A DNA stretch of 34,621 bases. Source: Pseudomonadota bacterium. GTDB taxonomy: Bacteria > Pseudomonadota > Alphaproteobacteria > Rhizobiales > Pleomorphomonadaceae. The notes under the pieces were generated by a model. The model was given only the letters and a program-made list of their open reading frames with translations. It had not been told where the DNA came from and did not search any database. Position numbers and translations under genes: made by a program. Shown piece after piece: positions 15,761 through 24,371 of this stretch; the first letter of the stretch is position 1, and the number at the start of each line of letters is the position of its first letter. The stretch spans positions 1 through 34,621 of the forward strand of contig JAGSYV010000012.1 in NCBI GenBank assembly GCA_018262505.1, given 5' to 3'.

Positions 15761-16708
15761 ATGCCTAACACCTTCCGCCGCGTGCTTTTGGCCGCCGCTG
15801 CCATGGCCCCCATGATGGGCGGCTACGCCTATGCCGACGGTCTCATCTCCGTTATCGTCACCGACCCGGCCAACCCCTACTGGTTCACTGAAGGAGAAGT
15901 GGCCAAGGCGACCGCCGAGAAGCTCGGCTATACGGCCAATGTCGCCGCCCACAAGGGCGACACCAACACCGAAAGCACGCTTATCGACACCGCCATCACC
16001 AACAAGTCGGTGGCGATCATTCTCGATCCGGCCAACGCCGACGGTTCGGTGGGCGCCGTCAAGAAGGCAATCGCTGCCAACATTCCGGTGTTCCTGGTGA
16101 ACGCCGAGATCAACCAGGAAGGTCTTGCCAAGGCGCAGTTGGTTTCCAACAACGCCCAGGGTGCGGCCATTGGCGCTCAGCAGTGGGTGCAGATGGTTGG
16201 CGAGAAGGGGAATTACGTCGAGCTGTTCGGCAACCCGGCCGACAATAACGCCGCCACCCGGTCCAACGGTTACGAGACCGTGCTGACCCAGTACCCCGAC
16301 CTCGTCAAGGCCGGTCGTGAAGTGGCCAACTGGGATCGCGCCCAGGGCTACAAGAAGATGCAGTCGCTGCTGCAGGCCCATCCCGACATCATCGGTGTGA
16401 TCTCCGGCAATGACGAGATGGCGCTCGGCGCGGTCGCGGCCCTCAAGGAAGCCGGCAAGCTCGACAAGGTGAAGGTCGGCGGTTTCGACGGTTCGCCCGA
16501 CGCTGTCGCCGCCATCAAGGCTGGTGAACTGCAGTACACCGTCCTTCAGCCGGTGGCCGTCTTCTCGCAGAAGGCCGTCGAGCAGGCGGACAAGTTCATC
16601 AAGACCGGCAAGACCGGCGCCGACACCGAAAAGCAGCTCTACGACTGCATCCTGATCACCAAGGACAACGTCGACAAGATGACCTCGCCCTTCGTGTTCT
16701 CCGAGTAA
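15761..16708 (+). CDS. Periplasmic sugar-binding protein (RbsB type), importer 2
   Basis: A 315-residue protein with an N-terminal signal peptide (MPNTFRRVLLAAAAMAPMMG, cleavage likely after GYAYA). The mature part is a type I periplasmic binding fold: VTDPANPYWFTEGEVAKATA, IILDPANADGS, VANWDRAQGYKKMQSLLQAH, SGNDEMALGAVAAL and GGFDGSPDAVAAIKAGEL. The residues DPANPYW and DPANAD line the sugar pocket in related ribitol/xylitol/erythritol binders; the exact ligand cannot be read from sequence. The start is ATG 15761 behind TAGGGAGTGAAAT. Hairpins and a strong terminator follow. Confidence 0.94.
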   Translation: MPNTFRRVLLAAAAMAPMMGGYAYADGLISVIVTDPANPYWFTEGEVAKATAEKLGYTANVAAHKGDTNTESTLIDTAITNKSVAIILDPANADGSVGAVKKAIAANIPVFLVNAEINQEGLAKAQLVSNNAQGAAIGAQQWVQMVGEKGNYVELFGNPADNNAATRSNGYETVLTQYPDLVKAGREVANWDRAQGYKKMQSLLQAHPDIIGVISGNDEMALGAVAALKEAGKLDKVKVGGFDGSPDAVAAIKAGELQYTVLQPVAVFSQKAVEQADKFIKTGKTGADTEKQLYDCILITKDNVDKMTSPFVFSE

Positions 16709-16920
16709 CGACAGGAGTGACCTCCGGTCGAGCGCGAGCAGACAGCCAGCGCTTGGCCGGAGAGCTTGCCGAACCAGAAGCCGTGCTTTTCGGGCCGACC
16801 GGCTCTATCGCCCTTTGTTCCCCCCGAAAGGAAAATGACGGAGCCGGAGACGGCTAAACCGACGCCGATCGCACTGCTGAGGTGTGCAGTGCGAAATACA
16901 GACCCGGAAGCAAGGCGCTT

Positions 16921-16953
16921 GCCCGCATCGCTATGGCGATGCGGGCCTTTTTT
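16921..16953 (+). terminator. Rho-independent terminator of importer operon 2
   Basis: GCCCGCATCGC, loop TATG, GCGATGCGGGC, then CTTTTTT: a perfect 11-bp GC-rich stem with a T tract, 213 bases after the binding-protein stop. Confidence 0.92.
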
Positions 16954-17100
16954 GCTGGCGGCCGTTACCTGAGCAACCGCCAATTGGCTTGCATAAGCCT
17001 GGATTGCTTGAACGTCGCCGCCCGATCGGGCCATTTAGCCTGATCGACAGATTTCACGCCCCTCAAACATGACCGACGCATATGTCGCCGTCGCGTTAGA

Positions 17101-17128
17101 ATAATATCAACAATCATGGTGATATTAT
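17101..17128. promoter_or_regulatory. Inverted repeat upstream of the chemoreceptor gene
   Basis: ATAATATCA, a 10-base spacer, TGATATTAT: a perfect 9-bp AT-rich inverted repeat in a GC-rich surrounding, 218 bases before the chemoreceptor start. The half-site spacing (about two helical turns) suits a dimeric regulator. Its binding protein is unknown. Confidence 0.5.
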
Positions 17129-17346
17129 CGTCGATGAAGTGACAATCCTTGGTCGCCTCCTGCCAAAAGGCGGGAAGAGCCGACCGCTCGGTCTTGTCGC
17201 TTCCTGTGATCCGCTGAGGCGCGGAACCGATCGACGGTCGCGTCCATGGCGGTGAGAGAAGAGCGGGTCTCTGGGAGGAGACCTGCTGTGGGGCGGCGTT
17301 TTGGAGCGCTGTCTCAAGGGAGCGCAAGTCCTGGAAGGGAGAGAAT

Positions 17347-19041
17347 ATGCGAATCGTCAACGCTTCACTGATGGTCAAGACCAACTTGCTGGTCGGCATG
17401 CTGGGTGTGATGGCGCTGCTGGGCAGCGGCTATTCGTCGGTCAACATGCTGATGGTCGACCAGCGCTACTCGGATCTGCTCAACGGCTCGGTGGCAGCGG
17501 CGGATTACGTCGGCAGGGCCAATCGGGCAATCTCCGACATCGTAACATCGATGTATCAGAATGCGGCGGCCTCCAGCCCAGAGCAGATTCAAGAGGCTGC
17601 GATGCTGCGAACCACCAGCCGTTCGAACTTCAACAAATACATCGACGCGGCCGCCAAGGCCCTGCCGGCCAAGGAAACGGAACTGAAGGCGATCCGGTCC
17701 AGCCTCGATAAGCTCTTCCTGGAGACCTGCGGCAGCGTCATGGAGAGATTGGCATCCTCCGATCGGGGGCAGATGGCCGCCGCAGTCGGTGACATGCAGA
17801 AGTCCTGTACGCCGGTTATCGAAAAGACCCAGGCGACCGCCGTTCGATTCAACGATTTGCTGCTGAAGGATGTGCGAGCCGAGTCGAAGGCCAATAACGC
17901 CTATTCCTGGCTATCGATCGGATTTGCCGCTGGCGGTACCTTGCTCGCCGTCATCGTCGTGATGGCCGTCGGTATCGGCTTCATGAGCCGGACGGTTTCG
18001 CGGCCGCTGCGCCGACTGCTCGGTCTGATGGCCGAGATCGAAGGTGGCAACTACGATCTTTCCATTCCCGTCGATCGGCGCAGGGACGAGGTGGGAGCGC
18101 TCGCCGAGAGTCTTGAGGGCTTGCGCTGCGCCCTGTCCGCCGGCGTTGCCGAGCGAGCTGCCCAGAAAGAAATCGATGCCCGCCATCAGGCGGTGATCGC
18201 CGAACGCGCCAGGCTTGCCGAACGCTTTGTCGAGCGGACGCAAGAGATGGTGTCCGGCTTCGGTGCGTCTTCGATGGCGCTTGCCGACTCCGCCAACAAT
18301 CTGACCGAGACGGCCAGCGACACGGCACGGCAGGGGCAGGAGGGATCGTCATCCGCCGATCATGCCTCGCAGAATGTGCATGCGGTCGCCGCCAGCGCGG
18401 AGGAGCTTACCGCTTCCATCCAGGAGATTGCATCGCTGGTCGAACGCTCGTCGGTGACGGCGAGCCAGGCAGCTGGAGAGGCTCGCGACAGCGTGTCCAG
18501 CGTCAGGGTGCTGTCGACGGCCGTGCATGAGATCGGCGAGGTGGTCAGCATGATCAGCGATATCGCCTCGCAGACCAATCTTCTGGCGCTCAACGCCGCT
18601 ATCGAGGCGGCAAGGGCCGGGGAGGCCGGACGAGGCTTTGCGATCGTTGCCGCCGAAGTCAAGGAACTGGCGAACCAGACGACGGGAGCGACCGAGAAGA
18701 TCGGCAGCAAGATCGGCGAGATCAAGGCGGCGACCGACGCTGCTGAGCGGGCGATGGATGGCATCGTTCAAACGCTGTCCACCATCGAACTTTCCTCCCA
18801 GTCCATTGCCTCCGCCGTTGAAGAACAGGGCTCGGCGACCGCCGAAATTGCCCGCAATACCCAACGCGCCGCCGAGGCGGCCTCGGAGGTGACGGCGATC
18901 CTGGACAAGGTCGGCGTTTCCTCGCAACTGACTGACACGGCCGCCCGACATGTGCTCACGGTTTCCGAAGAGCTGAAGCGACAGTCTGCTCAGCTCGGGG
19001 AGGAGGTGTGCACCTTCGTCGAAGAGATACGGGCGGCTTGA
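17347..19041 (+). CDS. Methyl-accepting chemotaxis protein
   Basis: A 564-residue transmembrane chemoreceptor. TM1 is at about 11-30, a four-helix-bundle periplasmic sensor at about 35-185, TM2 at about 188-212 and HAMP at about 213-262 ([18 protein letters not shown]). The cytoplasmic signalling hairpin has its conserved tip near 395-445 ([36 protein letters not shown]), which docks CheA and CheW. There is no C-terminal NWETF-type pentapeptide. The start is ATG 17347 with TGGAAGGGAGAG upstream. It is placed between the second importer and the SorC regulator, so it may sense the imported polyol or the loaded binding protein; this is inference from position only. Confidence 0.95.
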   Translation: MRIVNASLMVKTNLLVGMLGVMALLGSGYSSVNMLMVDQRYSDLLNGSVAAADYVGRANRAISDIVTSMYQNAAASSPEQIQEAAMLRTTSRSNFNKYIDAAAKALPAKETELKAIRSSLDKLFLETCGSVMERLASSDRGQMAAAVGDMQKSCTPVIEKTQATAVRFNDLLLKDVRAESKANNAYSWLSIGFAAGGTLLAVIVVMAVGIGFMSRTVSRPLRRLLGLMAEIEGGNYDLSIPVDRRRDEVGALAESLEGLRCALSAGVAERAAQKEIDARHQAVIAERARLAERFVERTQEMVSGFGASSMALADSANNLTETASDTARQGQEGSSSADHASQNVHAVAASAEELTASIQEIASLVERSSVTASQAAGEARDSVSSVRVLSTAVHEIGEVVSMISDIASQTNLLALNAAIEAARAGEAGRGFAIVAAEVKELANQTTGATEKIGSKIGEIKAATDAAERAMDGIVQTLSTIELSSQSIASAVEEQGSATAEIARNTQRAAEAASEVTAILDKVGVSSQLTDTAARHVLTVSEELKRQSAQLGEEVCTFVEEIRAA

Positions 19042-19100
19042 TCCCGTCCTAAGCCGGTCGACGGGGCTGATCACGCCCCAGCCGTATGCTAAATCGTTAG

Positions 19101-19141
19101 CCAGACGAGCCGATCGAGCCAACAATCGATCGATCGTCTGG
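19101..19141. promoter_or_regulatory. Long inverted repeat upstream of sorC-type regulator
   Basis: CCAGACGA-gc-CGATCGA, an eight-base loop, TCGATCG-a-TCGTCTGG: two nested perfect stems (8 and 7 bp) spanning 41 bases, 67 bases before the regulator start and 59 after the chemoreceptor stop. A third small hairpin (ACCGCC/GGCGGT) follows at about 19143-19159. It could be a terminator-like structure for the chemoreceptor or an autoregulatory site. Confidence 0.5.
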
Positions 19142-19208
19142 AAACCGCCGTCTCGGCGGTGGCGGGCGCCGCGCCGTCGGCGTGCCAGGGTGGGGCGAGC
19201 CAGAGACC

Positions 19209-20207
19209 ATGACCGATCCAGAGCTGACCATCCTGACCGAGATCGCCGCCGCCTATTATCTCGAGCAGGAGACGCAGGAAGCTCTCTCCCACAAGTATCA
19301 CATGTCACGCGCCAAGATCGGCAGGTTGCTTCGCCAGGCGCGCGACGAGGGTATCGTCGAGATTGCCGTTCGGACTCATCCAACGCTCAGCCTTCGACTC
19401 GAGCAGGAGTTCGTGAAGCGTTTCGGAGTCGACCGAGTATTGATCGCCGCCGACAACCGCGATCCTGACGCCCAGCGATCCGCACTCGCCAATTTGGTGG
19501 CGAACTATCTCGACAAGACGCTGCTCGACGGCATGATTGTGGCCGTCGGCATGGGGCGCAACGTCGGCGCGGTGGCCGACAATATCTTTGCCCCCACTCA
19601 GAAGGCGGTTACCTTCGTATCGGCCATCGGCGGCTCGCTCAGGGCGGGCGAGTTCATGAACCCGGACCACATCTGCCGGCGTCTTGCCTCCCGCTTCGGC
19701 GGCGAGAGCGAGACGCTCTATGCGCCGGCGCTGGTTGCCAACCCGGACATCCGCGCCGCCCTTCTGAAGAACGATACCATCAAGCAGACGCTCGACCGGG
19801 CCCGTCGCGCCGATATGGCGCTGATCGGCGTCGGCGACCTCAGCGAAGACAGCAACATGGTTCGCATGGGCTGGTTCTCACCGCAGGAGATCGTCGAGGC
19901 ACGCCTATCGGGAACCATTGGCGATATGATGGGCTACGATTTCATCGATATCGAGGGCCATCAGTCGCGGACACCGATGCAAGGGCGCATCATCGGGCTG
20001 ACCATCGGCGAACTCGAACGCATCCCCAACGTCATCGCCATCGCCAGCGAGAACACCAAGGCGGCGGGCATCCTGGGGGCGCTCAGGACGGGTGTGGTCA
20101 ATACATTGGCCACCAGCTCGGCCAACGCTCACACGGTTCTGGCCCTCGATGACGCCACGAGCAAGAGGCGGCAACGGGCGCAACGTTTGGCGACGGGGCA
20201 GCCGTAG
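19209..20207 (+). CDS. SorC-family sugar-binding transcriptional regulator
   Basis: A 332-residue protein with an N-terminal helix-turn-helix at about 22-43 (TQEALSHKYHMSRAKIGRLL) and a large sugar-phosphate-binding domain with VAVGMGRNV, FVSAIGGS, NTKAAGILGALRTGVVNTL and DDAT at the end. EryD, the regulator of erythritol genes in Brucella and rhizobia, belongs to this family. The start is ATG 19209 with GGTGGGG upstream. It converges on the xylitol-dehydrogenase-like gene and lies inside the catabolic island, so it is the leading candidate for control of the two importer operons through the TTTGATCAAA palindrome. That link is inferred. The C-terminal KRRQRAQR tail is basic. Confidence 0.93.
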   Translation: MTDPELTILTEIAAAYYLEQETQEALSHKYHMSRAKIGRLLRQARDEGIVEIAVRTHPTLSLRLEQEFVKRFGVDRVLIAADNRDPDAQRSALANLVANYLDKTLLDGMIVAVGMGRNVGAVADNIFAPTQKAVTFVSAIGGSLRAGEFMNPDHICRRLASRFGGESETLYAPALVANPDIRAALLKNDTIKQTLDRARRADMALIGVGDLSEDSNMVRMGWFSPQEIVEARLSGTIGDMMGYDFIDIEGHQSRTPMQGRIIGLTIGELERIPNVIAIASENTKAAGILGALRTGVVNTLATSSANAHTVLALDDATSKRRQRAQRLATGQP

Positions 20208-20216
20208 GAGAAAAGG

Positions 20217-20246
20217 TGCCGCCGGCTCCGTTCGGGGCCGGCGGCA
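20217..20246. terminator. Bidirectional terminator between converging genes
   Basis: TGCCGCCGGC with GCCGGCGGCA, closed by three further pairs and a GTTC loop, sits in the 45-base gap between the SorC-type gene and the convergent dehydrogenase. AAAA on its left gives a T run for minus-strand transcripts. Confidence 0.75.
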
Positions 20247-20252
20247 TCGAGA

Positions 20253-21287
20253 TCAAGCAAAGACGATCTGCGTCTTGATGACGTTGGCGGGCGCCTTGGC
20301 CGCGAACTCGAAAGCCTCGACCGCCTGGTCGAACGAGTAATACTTCGAAATCAACGGCTTGACGTCGATCTTGCCGGAGGCCAGCAGGTTGATGGCGCGA
20401 TCGTAGATGTTGGCGTAGCGGAAGACGTGCTCGACGCGCAGCTCCTTGGCCTGTCCGGCCACCACGTCGTAGGCGACCGGCTTGGCCGGCATGCCGACCA
20501 GCACCGCGCAACCGCCCGGGCAGGCATAGTCGAACAACGTGTCGTAGGCCTTCATGCTGCCGCTCGCTTCAAAGACCGCGTCAACACCCCAGCCGCCCGT
20601 TGCGGCCTTAACCCGAGCGAGAGCGTCTTCCTTGGCAAGGTTGATCGGCGTCAAGGCAGGGTACTTGGCAGCGACGTCGAGCTTCTCCTGCTGAAGGTCG
20701 ATGACGAAGACGTCTGAACAGCCCGCGGCCACTGCCGACAGAGCCGTCATGATACCGATGGTTCCCGAACCGATCACGACGGCGGTTGCGCCCGGCTGGA
20801 TGCGGGCCTTGGTGGCGGCCTGCATGCCGACGGCCAGCGGCTCGACCATCGCGCCCTCGGCAAGGCTGACATTGTCGGGCAGCTTGAAGGTGAGGTTGGC
20901 GGGATGCACCACTTCCGGCGCCAAGCAGCCGTGCACCGGCGGCGTTGCCCAGAAACGCACGCCCGGATCGAGATTATAAAGGCCCATGCGCGCGGCGCGC
21001 GATGTCCAGTCGGGAATGCCCGGCTCCATGCAGACCTTGTCGCCAACCTTGAACGAGGTGACATTGGCGCCGACCGCGATCACGACGCCGGCGCCTTCGT
21101 GGCCGAGAACCATCGGCTTCTTGACGACGAACGGGCCGATATTGCCGTATTCGTAAAAGTGGACGTCACTGCCGCAGATGCCGACGTTCTTCATGGCAAT
21201 CTTGACGTCGTCCGGGCCGACTACGGTCGGCAGATCGATGTCCCGCAGACGGATCTTGCCGATCTCCTCGAGAACAAGCGCCTTCAT
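20253..21287 (-). CDS. Medium-chain polyol dehydrogenase, xylitol dehydrogenase-like
   Basis: A 344-residue sorbitol/xylitol-dehydrogenase-type protein that oxidises a polyol to a ketose with NAD+. Catalytic zinc ligands are Cys38 (GICGSDVH) and His63-Glu64 (LGHEGAG). The NAD loop is GSGTIGIM. The usual four-cysteine structural zinc loop is absent: [20 protein letters not shown] replaces it, a trait shared with rhizobial xylitol dehydrogenases. The start is ATG 21287 behind GGAGGAGAG; an upstream extension to 21395 has no ribosome site. It is transcribed away from dhaK2 across a 473-base shared control region. Substrate could be xylitol, another pentitol or a tetritol. Confidence 0.88.
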   Translation of the reverse strand: MKALVLEEIGKIRLRDIDLPTVVGPDDVKIAMKNVGICGSDVHFYEYGNIGPFVVKKPMVLGHEGAGVVIAVGANVTSFKVGDKVCMEPGIPDWTSRAARMGLYNLDPGVRFWATPPVHGCLAPEVVHPANLTFKLPDNVSLAEGAMVEPLAVGMQAATKARIQPGATAVVIGSGTIGIMTALSAVAAGCSDVFVIDLQQEKLDVAAKYPALTPINLAKEDALARVKAATGGWGVDAVFEASGSMKAYDTLFDYACPGGCAVLVGMPAKPVAYDVVAGQAKELRVEHVFRYANIYDRAINLLASGKIDVKPLISKYYSFDQAVEAFEFAAKAPANVIKTQIVFA

Positions 21288-21760
21288 ATTCTCTCCTCCG
21301 CCTCTACGCGACGGCTTGGTGCCGCGCGGTTTGCTCCTGCGTCTCGCGATGTCGCCTTCGTCCTGTTCATCGGACAGGTTCGCTACGTGCGTCACGATAT
21401 ATGATCATTTGATAACATTTGGCTGCGCTATAAGCAAGCCAGTCGCTCCGGACCACGGTTACCTTCTGTTTTATATGGGTTTGCGCCACATTGCACAGAG
21501 GCTTATAGAAAGACGCTTAAAATCAATTAGATGAGACTCCATCTTGGTGGCTTGAAAGCGACCGGCGGGTGCTGCAGCACGGAACGAAGCTGTTGGCTCT
21601 CGCGTTTTGCGACCTAAAAACAACAATCTTTGGATATTAAAATAACATAACAATGAAATTGTCATTGACATGTGCTCAGCCCGGTGGCCCTATTGTCCCT
21701 AATCGGATCAGAGCTCTCGGGGCTGCCTGGCCGCATAAGCAAAAATTGGGAGGATTTGGC
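21288..21760. promoter_or_regulatory. Divergent control region of the dehydrogenase and dhaK2 operon
   Basis: For dhaK2: an A-rich box TATTAAAATAACATAA (21635-21650), TTGACA (21665-21670) and CCTATT or TATTGT about 18-20 bases further on. The A-rich box differs in one base from that of importer operon 2 but lies 10 bases, one helical turn, further from the -35. On the left, ATATATGATCATTTGATAAC near 21399-21418 contains the palindrome ATGATCAT and the half-site TTTGAT, a candidate site for control of the minus-strand dehydrogenase. No gene is seen in the region. Confidence 0.55.
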
Positions 21761-22765
21761 GTGGGTAAGCCAAAGAAACTGCTCAACAATCCTGTTGAGG
21801 TCGTCTCTGAGCTCATTGATGGTCTGGTCGCCGCCTGTGGCGGCGATCTTTACCGTCTTGATGGACGCAACGCCGTTGTTCGGACGCACATCGCCAATGA
21901 CAAGGTGGCGTTGTTGATCGGCGGCGGCAGCGGTCACGAACCGATGTTCCCAGGCTTCGTCGGTTCCAATCTCGCCGACGGCGCCCCTTGCGGCGAGGTA
22001 TTCGCCGCGCCGACCCCTGATCTGATTGTCGACACGCTGTCGGCCATCGAGCGCGGTCGGGGCGTGCTGATGGTCTATGGCAATTACGCCGGCGATAACA
22101 TGAACTTCGACATCGCCGCCGAACTTGCCGAGGAGGCGGGAATTGTCACCCGCACGGTGCGGGTCTGGGATGATGTCGCCGCAGCGCCTCCCGAGCGCAT
22201 GACCGACCGACGCGGTATTGCCGGCGATTTCTTCGTCATCAAGGTGGCCGGCGGAGCTGCCGCCGAGCTGGACAACCTCGACGAGGTCTATCGCGTGGCT
22301 ATCAAGGCGCGCGACAACACACGCTCGATGGGGGTGGCTCTTGCCGCCGGCTCCATTCCCGAGACGGGTGAGCGCACTTTCGAATTGCCCGAGGACGAGA
22401 TCGAAATCGGCATGGGCGCGCATGGTGAGCCCGGCATTGCCCGCCGCAAGATAACCGATGCCGATGCCATCGCCGAGGAGATGACCAACCTCATCCTTGC
22501 CGACCTGCCGTTTTCGGCCGGCGACGAAGTGGCTCTTTTGGTCAACAACCTCGGTGCGACGACTTGCATGGAAATGCTGATCGTCAGTCGCAAGGTGCAC
22601 CAGCTTCTACAACAGCGGGGAATTGTCATCCATCGGACCGACGTCGGGTCGTTCCTGACCTGTCAGGAGATGGCGGGCCTGTCGATCACGCTGATGAAGC
22701 TTGATGCCGAACTCAAGCATTATCTCGACATGCCCGCTCGTTCCTTTGCCTACTCGAGGGCTTGA
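21761..22765 (+). CDS. dhaK: DhaK-type kinase subunit, probable erythrulose kinase (copy 2)
   Basis: A 334-residue DhaK. Seen: GGGSGHEP with His59, NYAGDNMNF with Asp112, and AHGEPG with the covalent-binding His221, followed by IARRK as in E. coli DhaK (IDRRP). Like copy 1 it lacks the E. coli insertion after that motif. The start is GTG 21761, seven bases after GGGAGG; the frame stays open upstream through the promoter but without a ribosome site. dhaL2 follows at once and then the tetrulose-phosphate isomerase-like gene, so L-erythrulose to L-erythrulose 1-phosphate is the best guess. The two DhaK copies differ widely, which suggests different substrates or separate origins. Confidence 0.9.
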   Translation: MGKPKKLLNNPVEVVSELIDGLVAACGGDLYRLDGRNAVVRTHIANDKVALLIGGGSGHEPMFPGFVGSNLADGAPCGEVFAAPTPDLIVDTLSAIERGRGVLMVYGNYAGDNMNFDIAAELAEEAGIVTRTVRVWDDVAAAPPERMTDRRGIAGDFFVIKVAGGAAAELDNLDEVYRVAIKARDNTRSMGVALAAGSIPETGERTFELPEDEIEIGMGAHGEPGIARRKITDADAIAEEMTNLILADLPFSAGDEVALLVNNLGATTCMEMLIVSRKVHQLLQQRGIVIHRTDVGSFLTCQEMAGLSITLMKLDAELKHYLDMPARSFAYSRA

Positions 22766-22767
22766 CC

Positions 22768-23400
22768 ATGTACGACACACTCACTCCGTCCCAGGCGCGC
22801 GACATGCTCTCGGCCGTCGCCCAGCATCTCGTAGCCAATGTAGACATGCTCACCGAGGTAGATCAGGCGATTGGCGATGGTGATCATGGCATCGGCATGC
22901 GCCGTGGCTTCGCTGCCGTTGAAGAAGCGATGGCGACCATCGATCCAGAGTCGGTATCCAAGGTATTCAAGGCGGCCGGCACGACGATCATGGCCAAGAC
23001 CGGAGGAGCTGCCGGCGCCGTTTTCGGTACGTTATTCCGCGCCGGCAGCGCCGCCCTCGAGGGCCGACCCGCACTGGATGCCGAGGGTCTGGCAGGCTTC
23101 CTCTTGCTCGGTCTTGAGGGCGTGGAAAAGCGCGGCGGAGCCCAGCCTGGGCAAAAGACGATGATCGACGCTCTGGCGCCGGCCTCCGTCGCAGCCGAGG
23201 CCGCCATTGCAAGCGGTCTCGTTGTGGCTGTGCGAAATGCCACCGACGCTGCCAAAGCTGGTGTCGAGGCGACCAAAGGCATGATTGCCACCACCGGCAA
23301 GGCCAGGACACTTGGCGAACGGTCGCTCGGCCATCCGGATCCGGGCGCCGTCTCGATGTCGCTGATCCTTGAGGCAATGCGCGACTATATTGCCGCGTGA
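22768..23400 (+). CDS. dhaL: DhaL-type nucleotide-binding kinase subunit (copy 2)
   Basis: A 210-residue DhaL, the same length as E. coli DhaL. Metal-binding aspartates are Asp32, Asp37 and Asp39 in EVDQAIGDGDHGIGMRRGF. GGAAGAVFGTLF and GAQPGQKTMIDAL are family signatures, and the C terminus GERSLGHPDPGAVSMSLIL is canonical. The start is ATG 22768, two bases after the dhaK2 stop, with GAGGG upstream; a TTG at 22762 would overlap the stop. With dhaK2 it forms a two-subunit kinase, again with no DhaM gene beside it. Confidence 0.93.
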   Translation: MYDTLTPSQARDMLSAVAQHLVANVDMLTEVDQAIGDGDHGIGMRRGFAAVEEAMATIDPESVSKVFKAAGTTIMAKTGGAAGAVFGTLFRAGSAALEGRPALDAEGLAGFLLLGLEGVEKRGGAQPGQKTMIDALAPASVAAEAAIASGLVVAVRNATDAAKAGVEATKGMIATTGKARTLGERSLGHPDPGAVSMSLILEAMRDYIAA

Positions 23401-23483
23401 CGATCGAGCACGATGATGGCTGATCGGCGGAGAACGGATAGGCGAGGGCCTCAGGACCTTCGCTTCCGTGGGTGGAGGCAGAG

Positions 23484-24290
23484 GTGAGCACATTCTGGAT
23501 CGGCACCGGCTGGAAGATGAACAAGACGGTTGCCGAAACGCGGCGCTACGTCGCTGACCTGAGGGCGCGATTGCCTGGCGAAGTCTCGGCTGATTATGCG
23601 CTCTTCATCATCCCGCCGTTCACGGCACTGGCCGCCGCCCGCGAAGCAATCGGCGCGGCACCGGTCCTGCTTGGGGCGCAGAACATGCATTGGGCCGAGG
23701 CAGGCGCCTACACCGGCGAGATATCGGCCCCAATGCTGGAGGAGTTTGGCATCGACCTGGTCGAACTCGGCCATTCTGAACGCCGCGAGTATTTCGCTGA
23801 GACTGACGCAACGATCAATTTGAAGGTGAAAGCCGCTTTGCGACACGGCTTCAGACCGCTGCTCTGCGTCGGCGACAGCGCCGAGGAGCGGGCGGCGGGC
23901 GCATCGGCAGCGGCAGTCGTGCGCCAAGTGAGACTTGCTTTCGCCGGCTTGGCGAAAGGCGAAATCAACCGCTGTCTGGTTGCCTATGAGCCGATATGGG
24001 CGATCGGAGAAGGCGGTGTGCCGGCACGCCCAGAAGAGGCGCGGTGCGTTCATGTCGCCATTCATGTCGCCTTGAAAGAGCTCGGAGCTCCGTCGGTGCC
24101 GGTGCTTTATGGCGGCAGCGTCAATCTCGACAATGCAATGGCCCTTGCTGGCGAGCCTGCCATCGATGGCCTGTTCGTCGGTCGTGCCGCCTGGTCGGCG
24201 GAAGGGTTTGCTTCGCTGATCTCAAAGGTTATGGCGGCACGTAAAAATATCAGATCCACGCCCGCAGAAGCTATGTCCGCGATTGGCTAG
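23484..24290 (+). CDS. lerI: Triosephosphate isomerase-like tetrulose-phosphate isomerase (LerI/EryH type)
   Basis: A 268-residue TIM-barrel enzyme with the TIM catalytic set: Lys11 (GWKMNKT), His97 (ELGHSERR) and Glu169 (AYEPIWAIG). Three details separate it from glycolytic TpiA. It starts with TFWIGTGWKMNKT, it has GAQNMHWAEAGAYTGEIS, and loop 6 reads AIGEGGVPA instead of AIGTGKTA. These are features of EryH of Brucella and LerI of mycobacteria, as remembered. Expected reaction: L-erythrulose 1-phosphate to D-erythrulose 4-phosphate. The start is GTG 23484 with TGGAGG six bases upstream. It is the third gene of the dhaK2-dhaL2 operon, which supports a phosphorylated erythrulose substrate. 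Confidence 0.87.
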   Translation: MSTFWIGTGWKMNKTVAETRRYVADLRARLPGEVSADYALFIIPPFTALAAAREAIGAAPVLLGAQNMHWAEAGAYTGEISAPMLEEFGIDLVELGHSERREYFAETDATINLKVKAALRHGFRPLLCVGDSAEERAAGASAAAVVRQVRLAFAGLAKGEINRCLVAYEPIWAIGEGGVPARPEEARCVHVAIHVALKELGAPSVPVLYGGSVNLDNAMALAGEPAIDGLFVGRAAWSAEGFASLISKVMAARKNIRSTPAEAMSAIG

Positions 24291-24294
24291 AGAA

Positions 24295-24320
24295 TTCCGG
24301 TGAAAGCCAGTTCACCGGAA
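24295..24320 (+). terminator. Probable terminator of the dhaK2-dhaL2-lerI operon
   Basis: TTCCGGTGAA, loop AGCCAG, TTCACCGGAA is a perfect 10-bp stem starting five bases after the stop codon, followed by a pyrimidine-rich run (ACTCTCTCTTT). Confidence 0.75.
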
Positions 24321-24371
24321 ACTCTCTCTTTGCTCTCGGTAAAGCTTTCTCGTACGTCGTTCTTGTGCTTG

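Larger units (their letters stand above)
16709..17346 (+). other. Intergenic region between importer 2 and the chemoreceptor
   Basis: An imperfect hairpin (CTCCGG with CCGGAG, 16722-16762) lies just after the binding-protein gene, then an 8-bp hairpin (CGCACTGC/GCAGTGCG near 16869-16890), then the terminator. The right half holds a long inverted repeat (17101-17128). No gene is recognised; a minus-strand open frame at 16965-17399 has no domains and overlaps the chemoreceptor start. Confidence 0.5.

Noticed and set aside
16895..16925. CCCGGAAGCAAGGCGC looked like the GGAA loop of a small SRP RNA
   Set aside because: The flanking helix of SRP domain IV is missing and the sequence runs straight into a terminator hairpin.
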